From positions 1-64,000 of the forward strand of contig NZ_JAMXMX010000021.1 of NCBI RefSeq assembly GCF_024055725.1: a DNA stretch of 64,000 nucleotides, written 5' to 3'. Shown here one piece after another: positions 33,842-42,221 of the stretch (the stretch's first letter is position 1; each line of letters opens with the position of its first letter). The DNA comes from Actinoallomurus spadix. Lineage in GTDB: Bacteria; Actinomycetota; Actinomycetes; Streptosporangiales; Streptosporangiaceae. The position numbers were made by a program, and so were the translations under genes. The notes below the pieces were generated by a model. That model made no database searches and was not told where the DNA came from. It saw only the letters and a program-made list of their open reading frames with translations.

Positions 33842-34626
33842 ATGGACGCCCTCCCCACCGGACAGCGCTCACCGTGGACATACGACATCGCCGGCCCAGT
33901 ACGTCGCGCATCACGGCCTGCCGCGATCGTCTCCCTCGCCGTGGTCTGGCGCTCATTACGCTGTCACCGCTCGCACTCGAATTCATCGCCGACAGGCGTC
34001 ACGTCGACTGGACTCGGCTGGGTAACGTCGGCCAGGCGTATGGAGCGATATCGGCGATCCTCAGTGCCTTCGCGCTGGTCGCCGTCTCCATATCACTCGC
34101 CCTCCAGGCGAAGGAGAGCCTGGCGAACAGGCGACAGGTCAACCGCAGTATTCACATGAGGTTGGCGGAGCTCGCCATGAGCGACCCGGTCTACATGCAG
34201 TGCTGGGGACCCGGAGCCGACAGGATGCCGCACGATGAGAGCCGACGCGCTCAGTTCTTGAACCTCATGGTCTCGTTCTGGTACATGCAGTGGGAGTTGC
34301 GGGACATATCCGACGAAGGCCTGAGGTCGATGGCCGCCGACAATCTCTTCCACACCGAAGCCGGGCGGAGATTCTGGCTCGACCAACGAGAGCGGTGGAC
34401 GGCCAATTCAGTCGGGTCTCGACTGAACAGATTCCGCGAAGTCCTGGATGAGGCCTTGGCCTCGGCGCTCCAGACCGCACTGGGCGACCAGGCTAAGCAG
34501 CGCTTGAACGAGAGAACGACCAGAATGGAGACCTACCGCGCGGCCGGAGTGATCGCCGCCGCGTCGACCGCCACGGCGGCGTGTCTCCTCGCCCGCCGTC
34601 TCATGCGCGGTCGGAGGCTCCGATGA
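33842..34626 (+). pseudogene. DUF6082-family membrane protein with a one-base frameshift
   Basis: From the ATG at 33842 (GAGGTGACC just upstream) the frame reads PAAIVSLAVVW and then departs at 33949. The next frame continues as ALITLSPLALEFIADRRHVDW, the typical DUF6082 first TM helix, followed by a second helix (YGAISAILSAFALVAVSISLAL) and the soluble domain ending RRLMRGRRLR. One extra G at 33949 would restore a 261-residue protein with a perfect N-terminal TM segment. A shorter intact product could start at GTG 33874 but would have a hydrophilic, non-family N-terminus. Either a recent mutation or a read error. DUF6082 function is unknown; such genes often neighbour Scr1-like regulators. 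Confidence 0.75.
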
Positions 34627-34697
34627 CTCGCGCCCCTTTCGCATCCTGCGAGGAGCCGTGCACCGCACCGCACTCGCGACGGCGAACGCGATGCGAA

Positions 34698-34718
34698 ATC
34701 ACGGCAAGGCGCCGTGAT
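34698..34718. terminator. Bidirectional terminator between DUF6082 and DUF397 genes
   Basis: ATCACGGC at 34698-34705 pairs perfectly with GCCGTGAT at 34711-34718 around a 5-nt loop. Short A/T runs flank it on both sides, and it lies between two convergent genes. Confidence 0.65.
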
Positions 34719-34745
34719 ATTCACACGACTCCTTGCCGGATCCCG

Positions 34746-34877
34746 TTACTTCGCCGGAGGGCTACCCAGGGTTGTGCAGTCGGCAGCCACTCCGTCGATC
34801 CAGGTCACTTCGACGCAACCGCTCGAGGCGTTGCTTCGTAGGGACTTCCGCCAGCTAGGGGTCGGTTTATCGGTCAT
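34746..34877 (-). CDS. Short DUF397-domain protein
   Basis: 43 aa: the DUF397 signature SWRKSLRSNASSGCVEVTW is clear, followed by a short segment and a stop. Normal DUF397 proteins are about 60-75 aa and continue through a VRDSKDP-like strand and a TPAEW helix, both missing here; a terminator hairpin follows closely. The ATG overlaps the end of the XRE regulator gene by 11 nt, the usual order and coupling for these pairs. DUF397 proteins are proposed partners of Scr1/DUF5753 regulators. It is either a minimal natural version or a truncated remnant. Confidence 0.7.
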   Translation of the reverse strand: MTDKPTPSWRKSLRSNASSGCVEVTWIDGVAADCTTLGSPPAK

Positions 34878-35748
34878 CCAGCCCTTCCTTGGTTTCTTCT
34901 TCCGCCAGTCGGCGGAGCATGGTGGCCGAGTCGACGATGCCGAGCGCCTCGGCGACGAGATGATCGAAGACGCGCGAGTAGGCATCGACGTGTGCGGGGT
35001 CCTCCACATAGAGGGCTGCGTTGAGCGCTTCGATGTAACCCACATCCGGCATGAAACGCTCGGGGAACTCCAGGATCGCGAAGGTGCCCTCCACGCCTGG
35101 GTGGGCGCCCGCCCGGTGCGGGAGGACCTGGATGGTGACGTTGGGAAGCTCGGCCATCTCGACCAGGCGGGCATATTGAGCTCGCATCACTCTCGCCCCA
35201 CCGATCATCCGGCGCAGGGTGTTCTCATCGATGACGCACCACAACTGCAGCGGCGGGTCCCGTTCGGTGAGCAACGCCTGCCGGTTGAGGCGGACCTCGA
35301 CCCTCTGCTCGACCTGGGAGTCGGAGGCGAGCTGCATGAGACCGGCACGGATGACCTCTCGCGCGTAGTCCTCGGTCTGCAGCAGGCCGTGGACGACCAA
35401 GGCGTCGTAGCAGTGCAGTGAGCGTGCATCGGCCTCCAGAGCGATGTAGGTGGCGTAGGCGGCGGGCAGGGTGTCGGTGTAGCGATGCCACCAGCCGCGC
35501 TCGCGGGCGTCGCGGGCCAGCTCGACGAGGTCGTCGCGGTGGCGGCCGTCCACCTTGTAGACGTTGAGTAAGCGTTGCAGCTCGGCGGGCTTGATCCGGC
35601 GGACGGCGGTCTCCACCCGGCCGAGCGTCGCGCGGCTCCAGCGCAGCCGCTCGGCCGCCTGGTCGAGGGTCAGTCCGGTCTGTTCGCGAAGACGGCGCAA
35701 CTCGATCGCGATGCGGCGTTCGCGGATCGTAGGGGAAGGATCCGGCAC
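34867..35748 (-). CDS. Helix-turn-helix regulator with Scr1-like (DUF5753) domain
   Basis: 293 aa. N-terminal XRE helix-turn-helix (about residues 10-65: LRRLREQTGLTLDQAAERLRWSRATLGRVE) and a DUF5753/Scr1-like domain from about 100 on (ALVVHGLLQTEDYAREVIRAGL, LWCVIDENTLRR, VTIQVLPHRAGAHPG). Members are described as antitoxin-like or developmental regulators acting with a DUF397 partner, here encoded just downstream with an 11-nt overlap. A divergent anti-sigma-like ATPase gene completes a module repeated many times in actinomycete genomes. Direct repeats and a palindrome upstream may be its binding sites. Confidence 0.92.
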   Translation of the reverse strand: MPDPSPTIRERRIAIELRRLREQTGLTLDQAAERLRWSRATLGRVETAVRRIKPAELQRLLNVYKVDGRHRDDLVELARDARERGWWHRYTDTLPAAYATYIALEADARSLHCYDALVVHGLLQTEDYAREVIRAGLMQLASDSQVEQRVEVRLNRQALLTERDPPLQLWCVIDENTLRRMIGGARVMRAQYARLVEMAELPNVTIQVLPHRAGAHPGVEGTFAILEFPERFMPDVGYIEALNAALYVEDPAHVDAYSRVFDHLVAEALGIVDSATMLRRLAEEETKEGLDDR

Positions 35749-35770
35749 GCACCCAGTGTGACGATGTCAC

Positions 35771-35827
35771 TTACTGCGAGCAATCGATTTCGGATAGTTA
35801 CTGCGAAGTAGATTGTGAGAATTCTCA
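35771..35827. promoter_or_regulatory. Direct repeats and palindrome upstream of the Scr1-like regulator
   Basis: The 9-mer TTACTGCGA occurs at 35771-35779 and 35798-35806, and the perfect 12-bp palindrome TGAGAATTCTCA lies at 35816-35827. All are in the 345-bp gap between the divergent regulator and ATPase genes (35749-36093), an AT-rich island. They are candidates for autoregulatory sites. The remaining part of the gap (35830-36075) is GC-rich and shows no further signal. Confidence 0.45.
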
Positions 35828-36093
35828 GTGAATCACTTGCGCGCACACGCAGCGGAGACGCACTATGCGTAAGAACGCGAACACGCCATGTGATCGAGGG
35901 AGTGGCAGGACGTGGACACGGCGGTGAACCGCAGGCGCGTCCCGGCGCCGGCGGTTTGAGCCCGCCGCCCGGCCGGCTCGGGCCGTCCCCGGTCCGCCCG
36001 GCGCGTCCCGTGTCGGACTCCCAGAGCCGGGGGAGATCGCGCGTGATCCCCGGCCCTCGGCACTCAGCCCATTCGACGGGAGGGCGCACCACC

Positions 36094-36525
36094 GTGACCG
36101 CCATGCTCCACGAGACGACGCCGACCGCATTCACCGCCCCGATGTGCTGGCGGCGCACCTTCCCCGGCCGCCCCGACCAGGCACGCTGCGTCCGCCGTTT
36201 CGTGGCCTTTCTCCTGGAGGACTGCCGGCAGGCCGACGACGCAGTTCAGGCCGTGGCCGAGCTGGCCGGGAACGCCCTCATCCACACCCGCTCCGGCCGG
36301 CCCGGCGGCTCGTTCGTCGTCGAGGTCCGCCGAGGTGAGGGCTGCCTGGCGGTCTCCGTGACCGACCAGGGCGGCTCACTGGACGACAGCGGCCCCCACC
36401 GGAGACGGCACGACGACCTGGCCGAGAACGGCCGCGGGCTGCCAATCGTCGCGGACCTCGCCACCCGCGTCAGGTGGACCGGCGACCCGGAGCACGGCCA
36501 CACGGTGACCGCCATCTTCGCCTGA
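36094..36525 (+). CDS. ATP-binding protein, anti-sigma-factor kinase-like (HATPase_c_2)
   Basis: 143 aa, a GHKL-type ATPase of the SpoIIAB/RsbW-like group. N box AVAELAGNALIHT, G1 box VTDQGGS, and G2 box NGRGLPIVADLATR are visible. The GTG at 36094 has GGGAGG nine nt upstream; an ATG four codons later is possible. Divergent from the Scr1-like regulator, matching the common actinomycete module of ATPase, XRE regulator and DUF397 protein. Whether it phosphorylates or sequesters a partner is unknown. Confidence 0.88.
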   Translation: MTAMLHETTPTAFTAPMCWRRTFPGRPDQARCVRRFVAFLLEDCRQADDAVQAVAELAGNALIHTRSGRPGGSFVVEVRRGEGCLAVSVTDQGGSLDDSGPHRRRHDDLAENGRGLPIVADLATRVRWTGDPEHGHTVTAIFA

Positions 36526-36555
36526 TCGGCCTGCCGTCCGATTCACGGCCCTGCC

Positions 36556-36606
36556 CGGTCCGATTCTACGCACGGTCCGCTTTCACGCCCCGGTCCGCTT
36601 TCACGC
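36556..36606. repeat. Tandem repeat, about 17-bp unit, three copies
   Basis: Copies start at 36556, 36573 and 36591. The last two share an identical 16-mer (CGGTCCGCTTTCACGC); the first is CGGTCCGATTCTACGC. It lies between the convergent ATPase and GT-C genes. Confidence 0.8.
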
Positions 36607-36647
36607 ACGGCGCGCGCCGGAGATCGAGGGGAGCCGCGCAGGCCCGA

Positions 36648-37901
36648 TCACTTGGCGGCGGGGACCAGTTCCGTCTCCGGTGCCGGTGCCTTCTCGACGG
36701 ACTCCGGCCGGCGACGCTGCCAGGGCATGGCGAGGGCCAGGAGCGCGATGACCGCGACCGAGCTCATCGCCCACCATTCGTGGTTCTCCCACCAGCCGGT
36801 GTCGTCGAACTGCGTCAGGTAGATGTACCCCGTGCCCGCCCACACGGCGGCCAGGGCCATCGCGGGCCGGCTCCACCGGGTCGGCCGCGCGCACAGGAAC
36901 GGCACGAACCACATCAGGTACTGTGCGCCCATCCGCGGGGTGACGAGCATGAACGCCAGGAGGATCGCGGAGGTCTGGTCGATGCGGTCGGCCCGCCACC
37001 ACAGCCACATCACCAGCGCGATGGTGCTGTAGAGGATGATCTGGCCGACCTTGGCGGCCGTCGGGGCCAGGGTCCAGTCACCGCCCGTCATCCAAGCGGT
37101 CCAGCCCCATTCGCCGACGATGGGACGCACCTCGCCGAGGTACCGCGCGACGTCGAGCATGTTGGACCAGCTGGAGCTCACCACGAGGGGAAGGGTCGCG
37201 AGGAAGAAGACGGGGACGGCACCGGCTGCGACCAGCCCGTACAGGCGTTGCCGCCACGTGGGCAGGATGGCGAGGACCACCGGGAGAAGGATGATCGGCC
37301 AGCTCTTCGCCGACAGCGCGAACCCGAACATGGCGCCCGCCCAGGCGCCGTTCAGGCCGGTCCCGCCGTTCTCGGCGCCGTCGCGCGCCGACCGCGCGAG
37401 GAGGTAGGCGCCGACGAGGAAGACCAGGGAGATCGGCTCGACCTGCCCGTGGATGACGGCGATCATGAGGGCGATCGGGTTGCAGGCGTACTGCAGCCGC
37501 GCCGACGCGGCGTGTTTCCGCCCGGCGAGACGGCCGACCAGGACGATCAGCACGACGTCCGCGATGAGAGTGCAGACCCGACCGGCGATCTCCCACGGGA
37601 GGCCGGTGGCCAGCGCGAGCGCGTAGAAGTAGGGGATCATCGGCAGGAAGTGCCAGGATCCCTGACTCGCCAGCACGGGGTCCTGGTGGTGCAGGATCGC
37701 CCGGCCGGCCGCTCTGAACCCCTCGTTGTAGTCGACGGGCTGCCAGGAGTCGCTCGACGCGGAGATCAGCAGGATCAGCCGCAGCGCGATGCCGATCGCC
37801 AGAACGACGGGCAAGGACGGCCGCCAGCGGCGCCAGTGCCCCACGGCGGCCAGGATCACGCCTGCGACCAGGACAAATGCTGTGAATTCCGGATGGTCCA
37901 T
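36648..37901 (-). CDS. Polytopic membrane protein, probable GT-C-fold (GT87-like) glycosyltransferase
   Basis: 417 aa with about ten TM helices. After the first TM helices comes a loop with SSDSWQPVDYNEGFRAA, whose Asp is placed like the catalytic acid of polyprenyl-phosphate-dependent GT-C enzymes; later ACNPIALMIAVIHGQVEPI resembles the conserved loop of GT87-type mannosyltransferases. It would act at the outer face of the membrane on a lipid-linked or envelope glycan. No glycan cluster surrounds it. The fold is likely, the sugar unknown. Confidence 0.7.
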   Translation of the reverse strand: MDHPEFTAFVLVAGVILAAVGHWRRWRPSLPVVLAIGIALRLILLISASSDSWQPVDYNEGFRAAGRAILHHQDPVLASQGSWHFLPMIPYFYALALATGLPWEIAGRVCTLIADVVLIVLVGRLAGRKHAASARLQYACNPIALMIAVIHGQVEPISLVFLVGAYLLARSARDGAENGGTGLNGAWAGAMFGFALSAKSWPIILLPVVLAILPTWRQRLYGLVAAGAVPVFFLATLPLVVSSSWSNMLDVARYLGEVRPIVGEWGWTAWMTGGDWTLAPTAAKVGQIILYSTIALVMWLWWRADRIDQTSAILLAFMLVTPRMGAQYLMWFVPFLCARPTRWSRPAMALAAVWAGTGYIYLTQFDDTGWWENHEWWAMSSVAVIALLALAMPWQRRRPESVEKAPAPETELVPAAK

Positions 37902-38288
37902 TGCTAGCCAAGACTCTCACATGCCGAGGCCGTTACCACGCCCGGCCCAGGTACTCACAGCGAACTCTCAGCTTCCCTTGACCTTGACGGCCCCTCCTCC
38001 CCACCGTCGCCCTGACCCGCAGCCTGACCACGGCGGTGACCGGATCGCGATCTTCAGTGCCGACCAGCTCCGTTACCGCCTGACGTTCGATTGGTCCGCC
38101 TTGACCGATTCTGGACTTACGTTTGACCTTGCGACTTTTGACTTGGTTTGTGAAGATCTGCGCAGGCCAGGTAATCGGATCTCGACCCCGCCCGGGCGGC
38201 CCTCACCGCCCGTGAGCCGAGCGCCATTGCCACGCCGTCCCTCGGGCACGCCACCGGGGCGCGCCCGCCACCCCTGAGGGAGGCTCGT
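37902..38288. other. Intergenic region upstream of the streptogrisin-like gene
   Basis: A 387-bp non-coding gap. Four TTGAC sequences lie in tandem within about 160 bp (near 37979, 38100, 38123 and 38138), each a possible -35 element, in a comparatively AT-rich stretch at 38040-38160. No single good -10 could be chosen. Confidence 0.4.
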
Positions 38289-39320
38289 GTGAGATTCACT
38301 GCTCCTCGGCGCGCTGGACTCGTCGCGGCAGCCGCCACGCTCATCGGCGGCTCTCTTCTCGCCACGTCGGCCCAGGCGTCCGTCTCGCAGCCGGATCCGT
38401 CGCACCTCGCCACGAAGCTGGCCCAGAAGCTGGGCTCCCGCTCCGCCGGCTCGTACCTCGACCGGTCCACGAAGAAGCTCGTGGTGACGGTCAGCTCCAA
38501 GTCGGACGCCACCGCCGTACGCCAGGCCGGCGCCGTCCCGAAGATCGTGCCGTTCAGCGGCGCGCAGCTCCAGAAGGCCATCGACGTCCTCGACCACACG
38601 GCCAAGATCCCCGGCACCGCGTGGGGCGTGGACCCGACCACCGACCAGGTCGTCCTTTCCGTCGACACCTCGGTCACCAGCGACAGGCTCGTCAAGGTCA
38701 CCTCCGCGGCCCAGCAACTGGGTAGCGCGGTCCGGATGGAGTACGTGCCCGGCGTCTTCCACCTCGACGGCTCCGGCGGTGACGCCATCTACAGCGGTGG
38801 GTACCGCTGCTCCCTGGGCTTCAACGTCGTCAGCGGCAGCACCTACTACTTCCTGACCGCCGGGCACTGCGGCAACATCGGATCGGCCTGGTACAGCAAC
38901 TCCAGCCTCACCACGAGGATCGGCACCCGCCGGGCCAGCAGCTTCCCCGGCAACGACTACGCGATCATCACCTACGCCAGCGGCGTCTCCCACCCGGGAA
39001 CGGTCGGCAGCGTGGACATCACCTCGGCCGGCAACGCGGTCGTCGGCCAGTCGGTGACGCGCCGCGGCAGCACCACCGGCATCCACTCCGGTACCGTCAC
39101 CGCGCTCAACCAGACGGTCAACTACTCCGAGGGCACCGTCAGCGGCCTGATCAGGACGACGGTCTGCGCCGAGGGCGGCGACAGCGGCGGTCCGCTGTAC
39201 TCCGGCGGCACGGCGCTCGGCCTGACCTCCGGTGGCAGCGGCAACTGCACCTCTGGCGGCACGACCTACTTCCAGCCGGTCACCGAGGCGCTCTCGGCGT
39301 ACGGAGTGAACGTCTACTGA
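38289..39320 (+). CDS. Secreted S1 serine protease, streptogrisin / alpha-lytic-protease type
   Basis: 343 aa preproenzyme. Signal peptide to about residue 30 (TSAQA), a pro-domain of about 130 residues of the alpha-lytic type needed for folding, then the mature chymotrypsin-fold protease from near IYSGGYRCS. Triad: His193 (TAGHCG), Asp223 (GNDYAI), Ser299 (GGDSGGPL). Four cysteines give the usual two disulfides. GGGAGG precedes the GTG start. Flanked by a long regulatory gap and a strong terminator, so it is monocistronic. Confidence 0.95.
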   Translation: MRFTAPRRAGLVAAAATLIGGSLLATSAQASVSQPDPSHLATKLAQKLGSRSAGSYLDRSTKKLVVTVSSKSDATAVRQAGAVPKIVPFSGAQLQKAIDVLDHTAKIPGTAWGVDPTTDQVVLSVDTSVTSDRLVKVTSAAQQLGSAVRMEYVPGVFHLDGSGGDAIYSGGYRCSLGFNVVSGSTYYFLTAGHCGNIGSAWYSNSSLTTRIGTRRASSFPGNDYAIITYASGVSHPGTVGSVDITSAGNAVVGQSVTRRGSTTGIHSGTVTALNQTVNYSEGTVSGLIRTTVCAEGGDSGGPLYSGGTALGLTSGGSGNCTSGGTTYFQPVTEALSAYGVNVY

Positions 39321-39344
39321 TCTGTTCTCACCGATCCCCGCTCG

Positions 39345-39380
39345 CGGGCCCCCGGAAGCGCGGCATCTTCCGGGGGCCCG
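39345..39380 (+). terminator. Terminator after the streptogrisin-like gene
   Basis: A perfect 14-bp stem (CGGGCCCCCGGAAG at 39345-39358, complement at 39367-39380) with an 8-nt loop, followed by a short C/T-rich stretch. Confidence 0.88.
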
Positions 39381-39463
39381 CCCCTTTCCGGAACGGCGCC
39401 CCCTGCCCAACTCTCTCCTGGGGACCGTGCCCGGTCCTGGGCCATGGCTCAGCGGGGCGCGGC

Positions 39464-41053
39464 TCAGCGGGTCGCGCGCAGGTCGGGGGTCACGGCCGGG
39501 TCGTGCAGCACCACCCAGCCGTCCTCACGCAGCACCACGGTGTACCCCCGCTGGAGCAGGTACCGTACGCGGTCGCGCTGCGCGCCCAGGCCCGGGAAGG
39601 GGAACGTCGCGCGGGTGGTATCCGCGACCACCCACGGCGCCCAGCGGACGCGGGTGTCCCACAGCAGCACGCGGGCCCGGCCGGACAGCTGCGGTCCGAC
39701 GATGTTGGCGGCCTCGACCAGGGCGCCGCGGGGCACGGCCGCGACCGCGTCTGCGGCGGCACGGGCGTGCGCGTCCCGCCGGTAGAACGCCGGGTCGAAG
39801 AAGTGCTTGAAGGCGAAGCGCGGCACGACGAGGGCGGCGGCCAGCAGCGTGGCGACCGGCCAGAGAAGGTCGAGGCGGAGACGGCGCACGTTCGGCTCGG
39901 GCGGACGCCGACGGTGCGCGAGCCCGGGCGGGCGCAGGCGGTGCGCGAGCGGTCCGAGCAAACGCAGGCGGTGCGCGAGCGGACCCGGCAGACGCAGCCG
40001 GGACAGTCGGCGGGCGCCGTCGACGCCCGCCGCGACGAGCAGGGCCGTGAGCGCGACGTTGTAGTGGAACCTCGGCTCCCACCAGTTCCCGAAGCGGTTC
40101 GCGAGCATGCGCTCGGCCAGCAGCGGCAGCACGGCGACCGTGATCGGCGAGGCGAGCGGGACCAGGAGCAGGGGCAGGATGAGCCAGGCCATCGTCGTCG
40201 CCTTGACGCCGGGGGTGACGAGGAGCTTCAGCGCGGTCCACGGATGCGTCAGGGCGTGCACGGCGGCGTGCGGCAGGTCCCGGCCCAGGGCGTCGTAGGC
40301 CCAGTAGTAGTCCGCCGCGCCGCCGAACGCCGGGATCAGCACCCGGGAGGCCAGCCATGTCCAGCCGAGACCGGCGGCCACGAAGACGGCCGCCAGGCGC
40401 CGCTCGCCCGGCCGGGTGAGCAGGTACAGCCCGAAGCCGGCGACGAGCAGGCCCATGTCCTCCTTGACGAGCAGCAGCGCACCGGCGGCCAGCAGGCACT
40501 GCCGCCGGTGGCCGGCGTCGTGCCGTTCGAGCATCATCATGGACAGGAGAGGCGTGAACGCCATCTCGTGGAAGTCGAAGGCGACCGTCTCGGCCACCGG
40601 CCAGGCCAGCGCGTACACACCCGCGACGCAGTGCGCCGCCCACGCCCCGAGCCTCCGCCGGGTGAACGTCCACAACGGAATGATCGTCAGCGCCAGCAGC
40701 ACGGCCTGGGCGACCAGCAGCGTCTGCGGGCCGTCGTGGAGCCAGTACAGCGGCGCCAGGACGGCGAGGATCGGCGAGAAGTGGTCGCCGAGCACCGTGA
40801 AGTGCGGACCGAAACCATTGTGCACGCCTTTGACGATCGCGACGGGCAGGTGGAACCGACTGTAGGAGCGCACCGCCTGATCGAAGATCACCAGGTCGTA
40901 CGTCGTCGTGCGGAAGGTCCGGTAACGCACGAGCGCGAACACCGAGTAGACCGCCGCCGCGGCGACGACGAGCGCGCCGGCCACGACCACGTCGCGCCGG
41001 GCACGTCCCGGGCTCACCGCCGGGCCGGTCGCCTCGGGCGTCACCGTGATCAT
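39464..41053 (-). CDS. DUF2079-family polytopic membrane protein
   Basis: 529 aa with roughly ten TM helices. The start region YDLVIFDQAVRSYSRFH and GDHFSPILAVLAPLYWL are hallmarks of DUF2079, a family related to GT-C glycosyltransferases. Between about residues 355 and 400 a hydrophilic insertion repeats HRLRxxGPLA-like units, encoded by short DNA repeats near 39920-40000. The ATG overlaps the stop of the HIT gene by 4 nt. Function unknown. Confidence 0.85.
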   Translation of the reverse strand: MITVTPEATGPAVSPGRARRDVVVAGALVVAAAAVYSVFALVRYRTFRTTTYDLVIFDQAVRSYSRFHLPVAIVKGVHNGFGPHFTVLGDHFSPILAVLAPLYWLHDGPQTLLVAQAVLLALTIIPLWTFTRRRLGAWAAHCVAGVYALAWPVAETVAFDFHEMAFTPLLSMMMLERHDAGHRRQCLLAAGALLLVKEDMGLLVAGFGLYLLTRPGERRLAAVFVAAGLGWTWLASRVLIPAFGGAADYYWAYDALGRDLPHAAVHALTHPWTALKLLVTPGVKATTMAWLILPLLLVPLASPITVAVLPLLAERMLANRFGNWWEPRFHYNVALTALLVAAGVDGARRLSRLRLPGPLAHRLRLLGPLAHRLRPPGLAHRRRPPEPNVRRLRLDLLWPVATLLAAALVVPRFAFKHFFDPAFYRRDAHARAAADAVAAVPRGALVEAANIVGPQLSGRARVLLWDTRVRWAPWVVADTTRATFPFPGLGAQRDRVRYLLQRGYTVVLREDGWVVLHDPAVTPDLRATR

Positions 41054-41460
41054 CCGAGCGCACCGCGGATGCGGTCCGCGTACGCGCGGGCCTCGTCGTC
41101 GGAGTCGTACTTCGTCCGCGGCCAGAAGAACCCGCGCAGCCCGTCCTTGCGGTTCCGGGGAACGACGTGGACGTGAAGGTGGGGCACGCTCTGGCTGATC
41201 CGGTTGTTCATCGCGACGAACGAGCCCGCCGCGCCGAGCTCGCTCTCCATGACGGCCGACAGCCGCTGCCCCGCGGCGAAGAGCGGCTCGAGGAGGTCGG
41301 CCGGCAGGTCCGCGAGGGTCTCGTAGTGGGTGCGCGGCACGAGCAGCGTGTGCCCCTTGAACAGCGGCCGGGTGTCCAGGAAGGCGACGACGGGACCGTC
41401 GTCGAGGACCACGTGGGCGGGCCGCTCCCCTTTCACGATCTCGCAGAACAGGCAGTCCAT
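41050..41460 (-). CDS. HIT-family (histidine triad) nucleotide-binding protein
   Basis: 136 aa. Histidine triad HLHVHVV at about residue 100, with an N-terminal CLFCEIVKGE zinc-binding half-site typical of Hint-like hydrolases. They hydrolyse adenosine phosphoramidates or dinucleoside polyphosphates. ATG at 41460 lies ten nt after GGAAG; another in-frame ATG at 41469 is too close to that site. Overlaps the DUF2079 gene by 4 nt. Confidence 0.93.
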   Translation of the reverse strand: MDCLFCEIVKGERPAHVVLDDGPVVAFLDTRPLFKGHTLLVPRTHYETLADLPADLLEPLFAAGQRLSAVMESELGAAGSFVAMNNRISQSVPHLHVHVVPRNRKDGLRGFFWPRTKYDSDDEARAYADRIRGALG

Positions 41461-41516
41461 GGTGGGCATTCTTCCGCTTACGGTCGTCTTATCGGCCGGC
41501 AATAGGCTCCTGACCC

Positions 41517-42221
41517 GTGCGATTCAACCAGGTGGCCTTCCGGTACCGCCGTCGCGCGCCGTGGGTCCTGCGCGACGTGACGCTGACCGTACCCCGTGGT
41601 CGGATCATCGAGGTGAACGGCCGTAATGGAGCGGGCAAATCAACACTCCTCCGGCTCGTCGCCGGGGTCGTGCCGCCGGTCCGGGGAAGCGTCGGCGACC
41701 GGCCGCCGTCCGTCGGGTACGCGCCGGAGCGGTTCCCCGCGGGTCAGCCGTTCACCGCGCGGGCCTACCTCGGGCACATGGCCGCCGTCCGGGGTGTTCC
41801 CGCCGCGCGTGTCGGGGAGTGGGCCGAGCGGCTGGGCTTCACCGGCCTCCTGGACACCCGGCTGCCGGACCTGTCCAAGGGCAGCGCGCACAAGGCCGGG
41901 CTGATCCAGGCGCTCCTGGCCGCGCCGGGGCTACTCGTGCTCGACGAGCCGTTCGCCGGCCTCGACGCGGGGACCCGCGCGGCGCTTCCGGCACTGCTGG
42001 CCGAGCTCGCCGCGGAAGGATCGTCCGTCATCGTCAGCGACCACCAGGGCGACCTGCGAAGCGTGCCGGGCGTCGTGCGCTGGCAGGTCGCGGACCAGAC
42101 GGTTCACGAAGGGGACCCGCCCGAGGAGCAGACGGTGGTCGAGGTGATCGTGGCCCGCTCGCAGGCGGAGGACCTGGTCGGCCGCCTCAAGGCGGACGGA
42201 TACGAGGCGCGGCTCCGATGA
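41517..42221 (+). CDS. ABC transporter ATP-binding protein
   Basis: 234 aa. Walker A NGRNGAGKST, signature LSKGSAHKAG (a LSxG variant), Walker B LLVLDEP and H-loop SDHQ are all in order. The Q-loop region is short. It overlaps by 4 nt with a membrane gene, forming a minimal two-gene exporter of the CcmA/DrrA-like kind. TAGGCT at 41503-41508 lies 8 nt upstream of the GTG and no ribosome site is seen, so expression may be leaderless. Cargo unknown. Confidence 0.92.
   Translation: MRFNQVAFRYRRRAPWVLRDVTLTVPRGRIIEVNGRNGAGKSTLLRLVAGVVPPVRGSVGDRPPSVGYAPERFPAGQPFTARAYLGHMAAVRGVPAARVGEWAERLGFTGLLDTRLPDLSKGSAHKAGLIQALLAAPGLLVLDEPFAGLDAGTRAALPALLAELAAEGSSVIVSDHQGDLRSVPGVVRWQVADQTVHEGDPPEEQTVVEVIVARSQAEDLVGRLKADGYEARLR

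Noticed and set aside
33874-34626. Programmed -1 frameshifting in the DUF6082 gene
   Set aside because: No slippery heptamer or downstream pseudoknot is visible; a single missing G explains it better.
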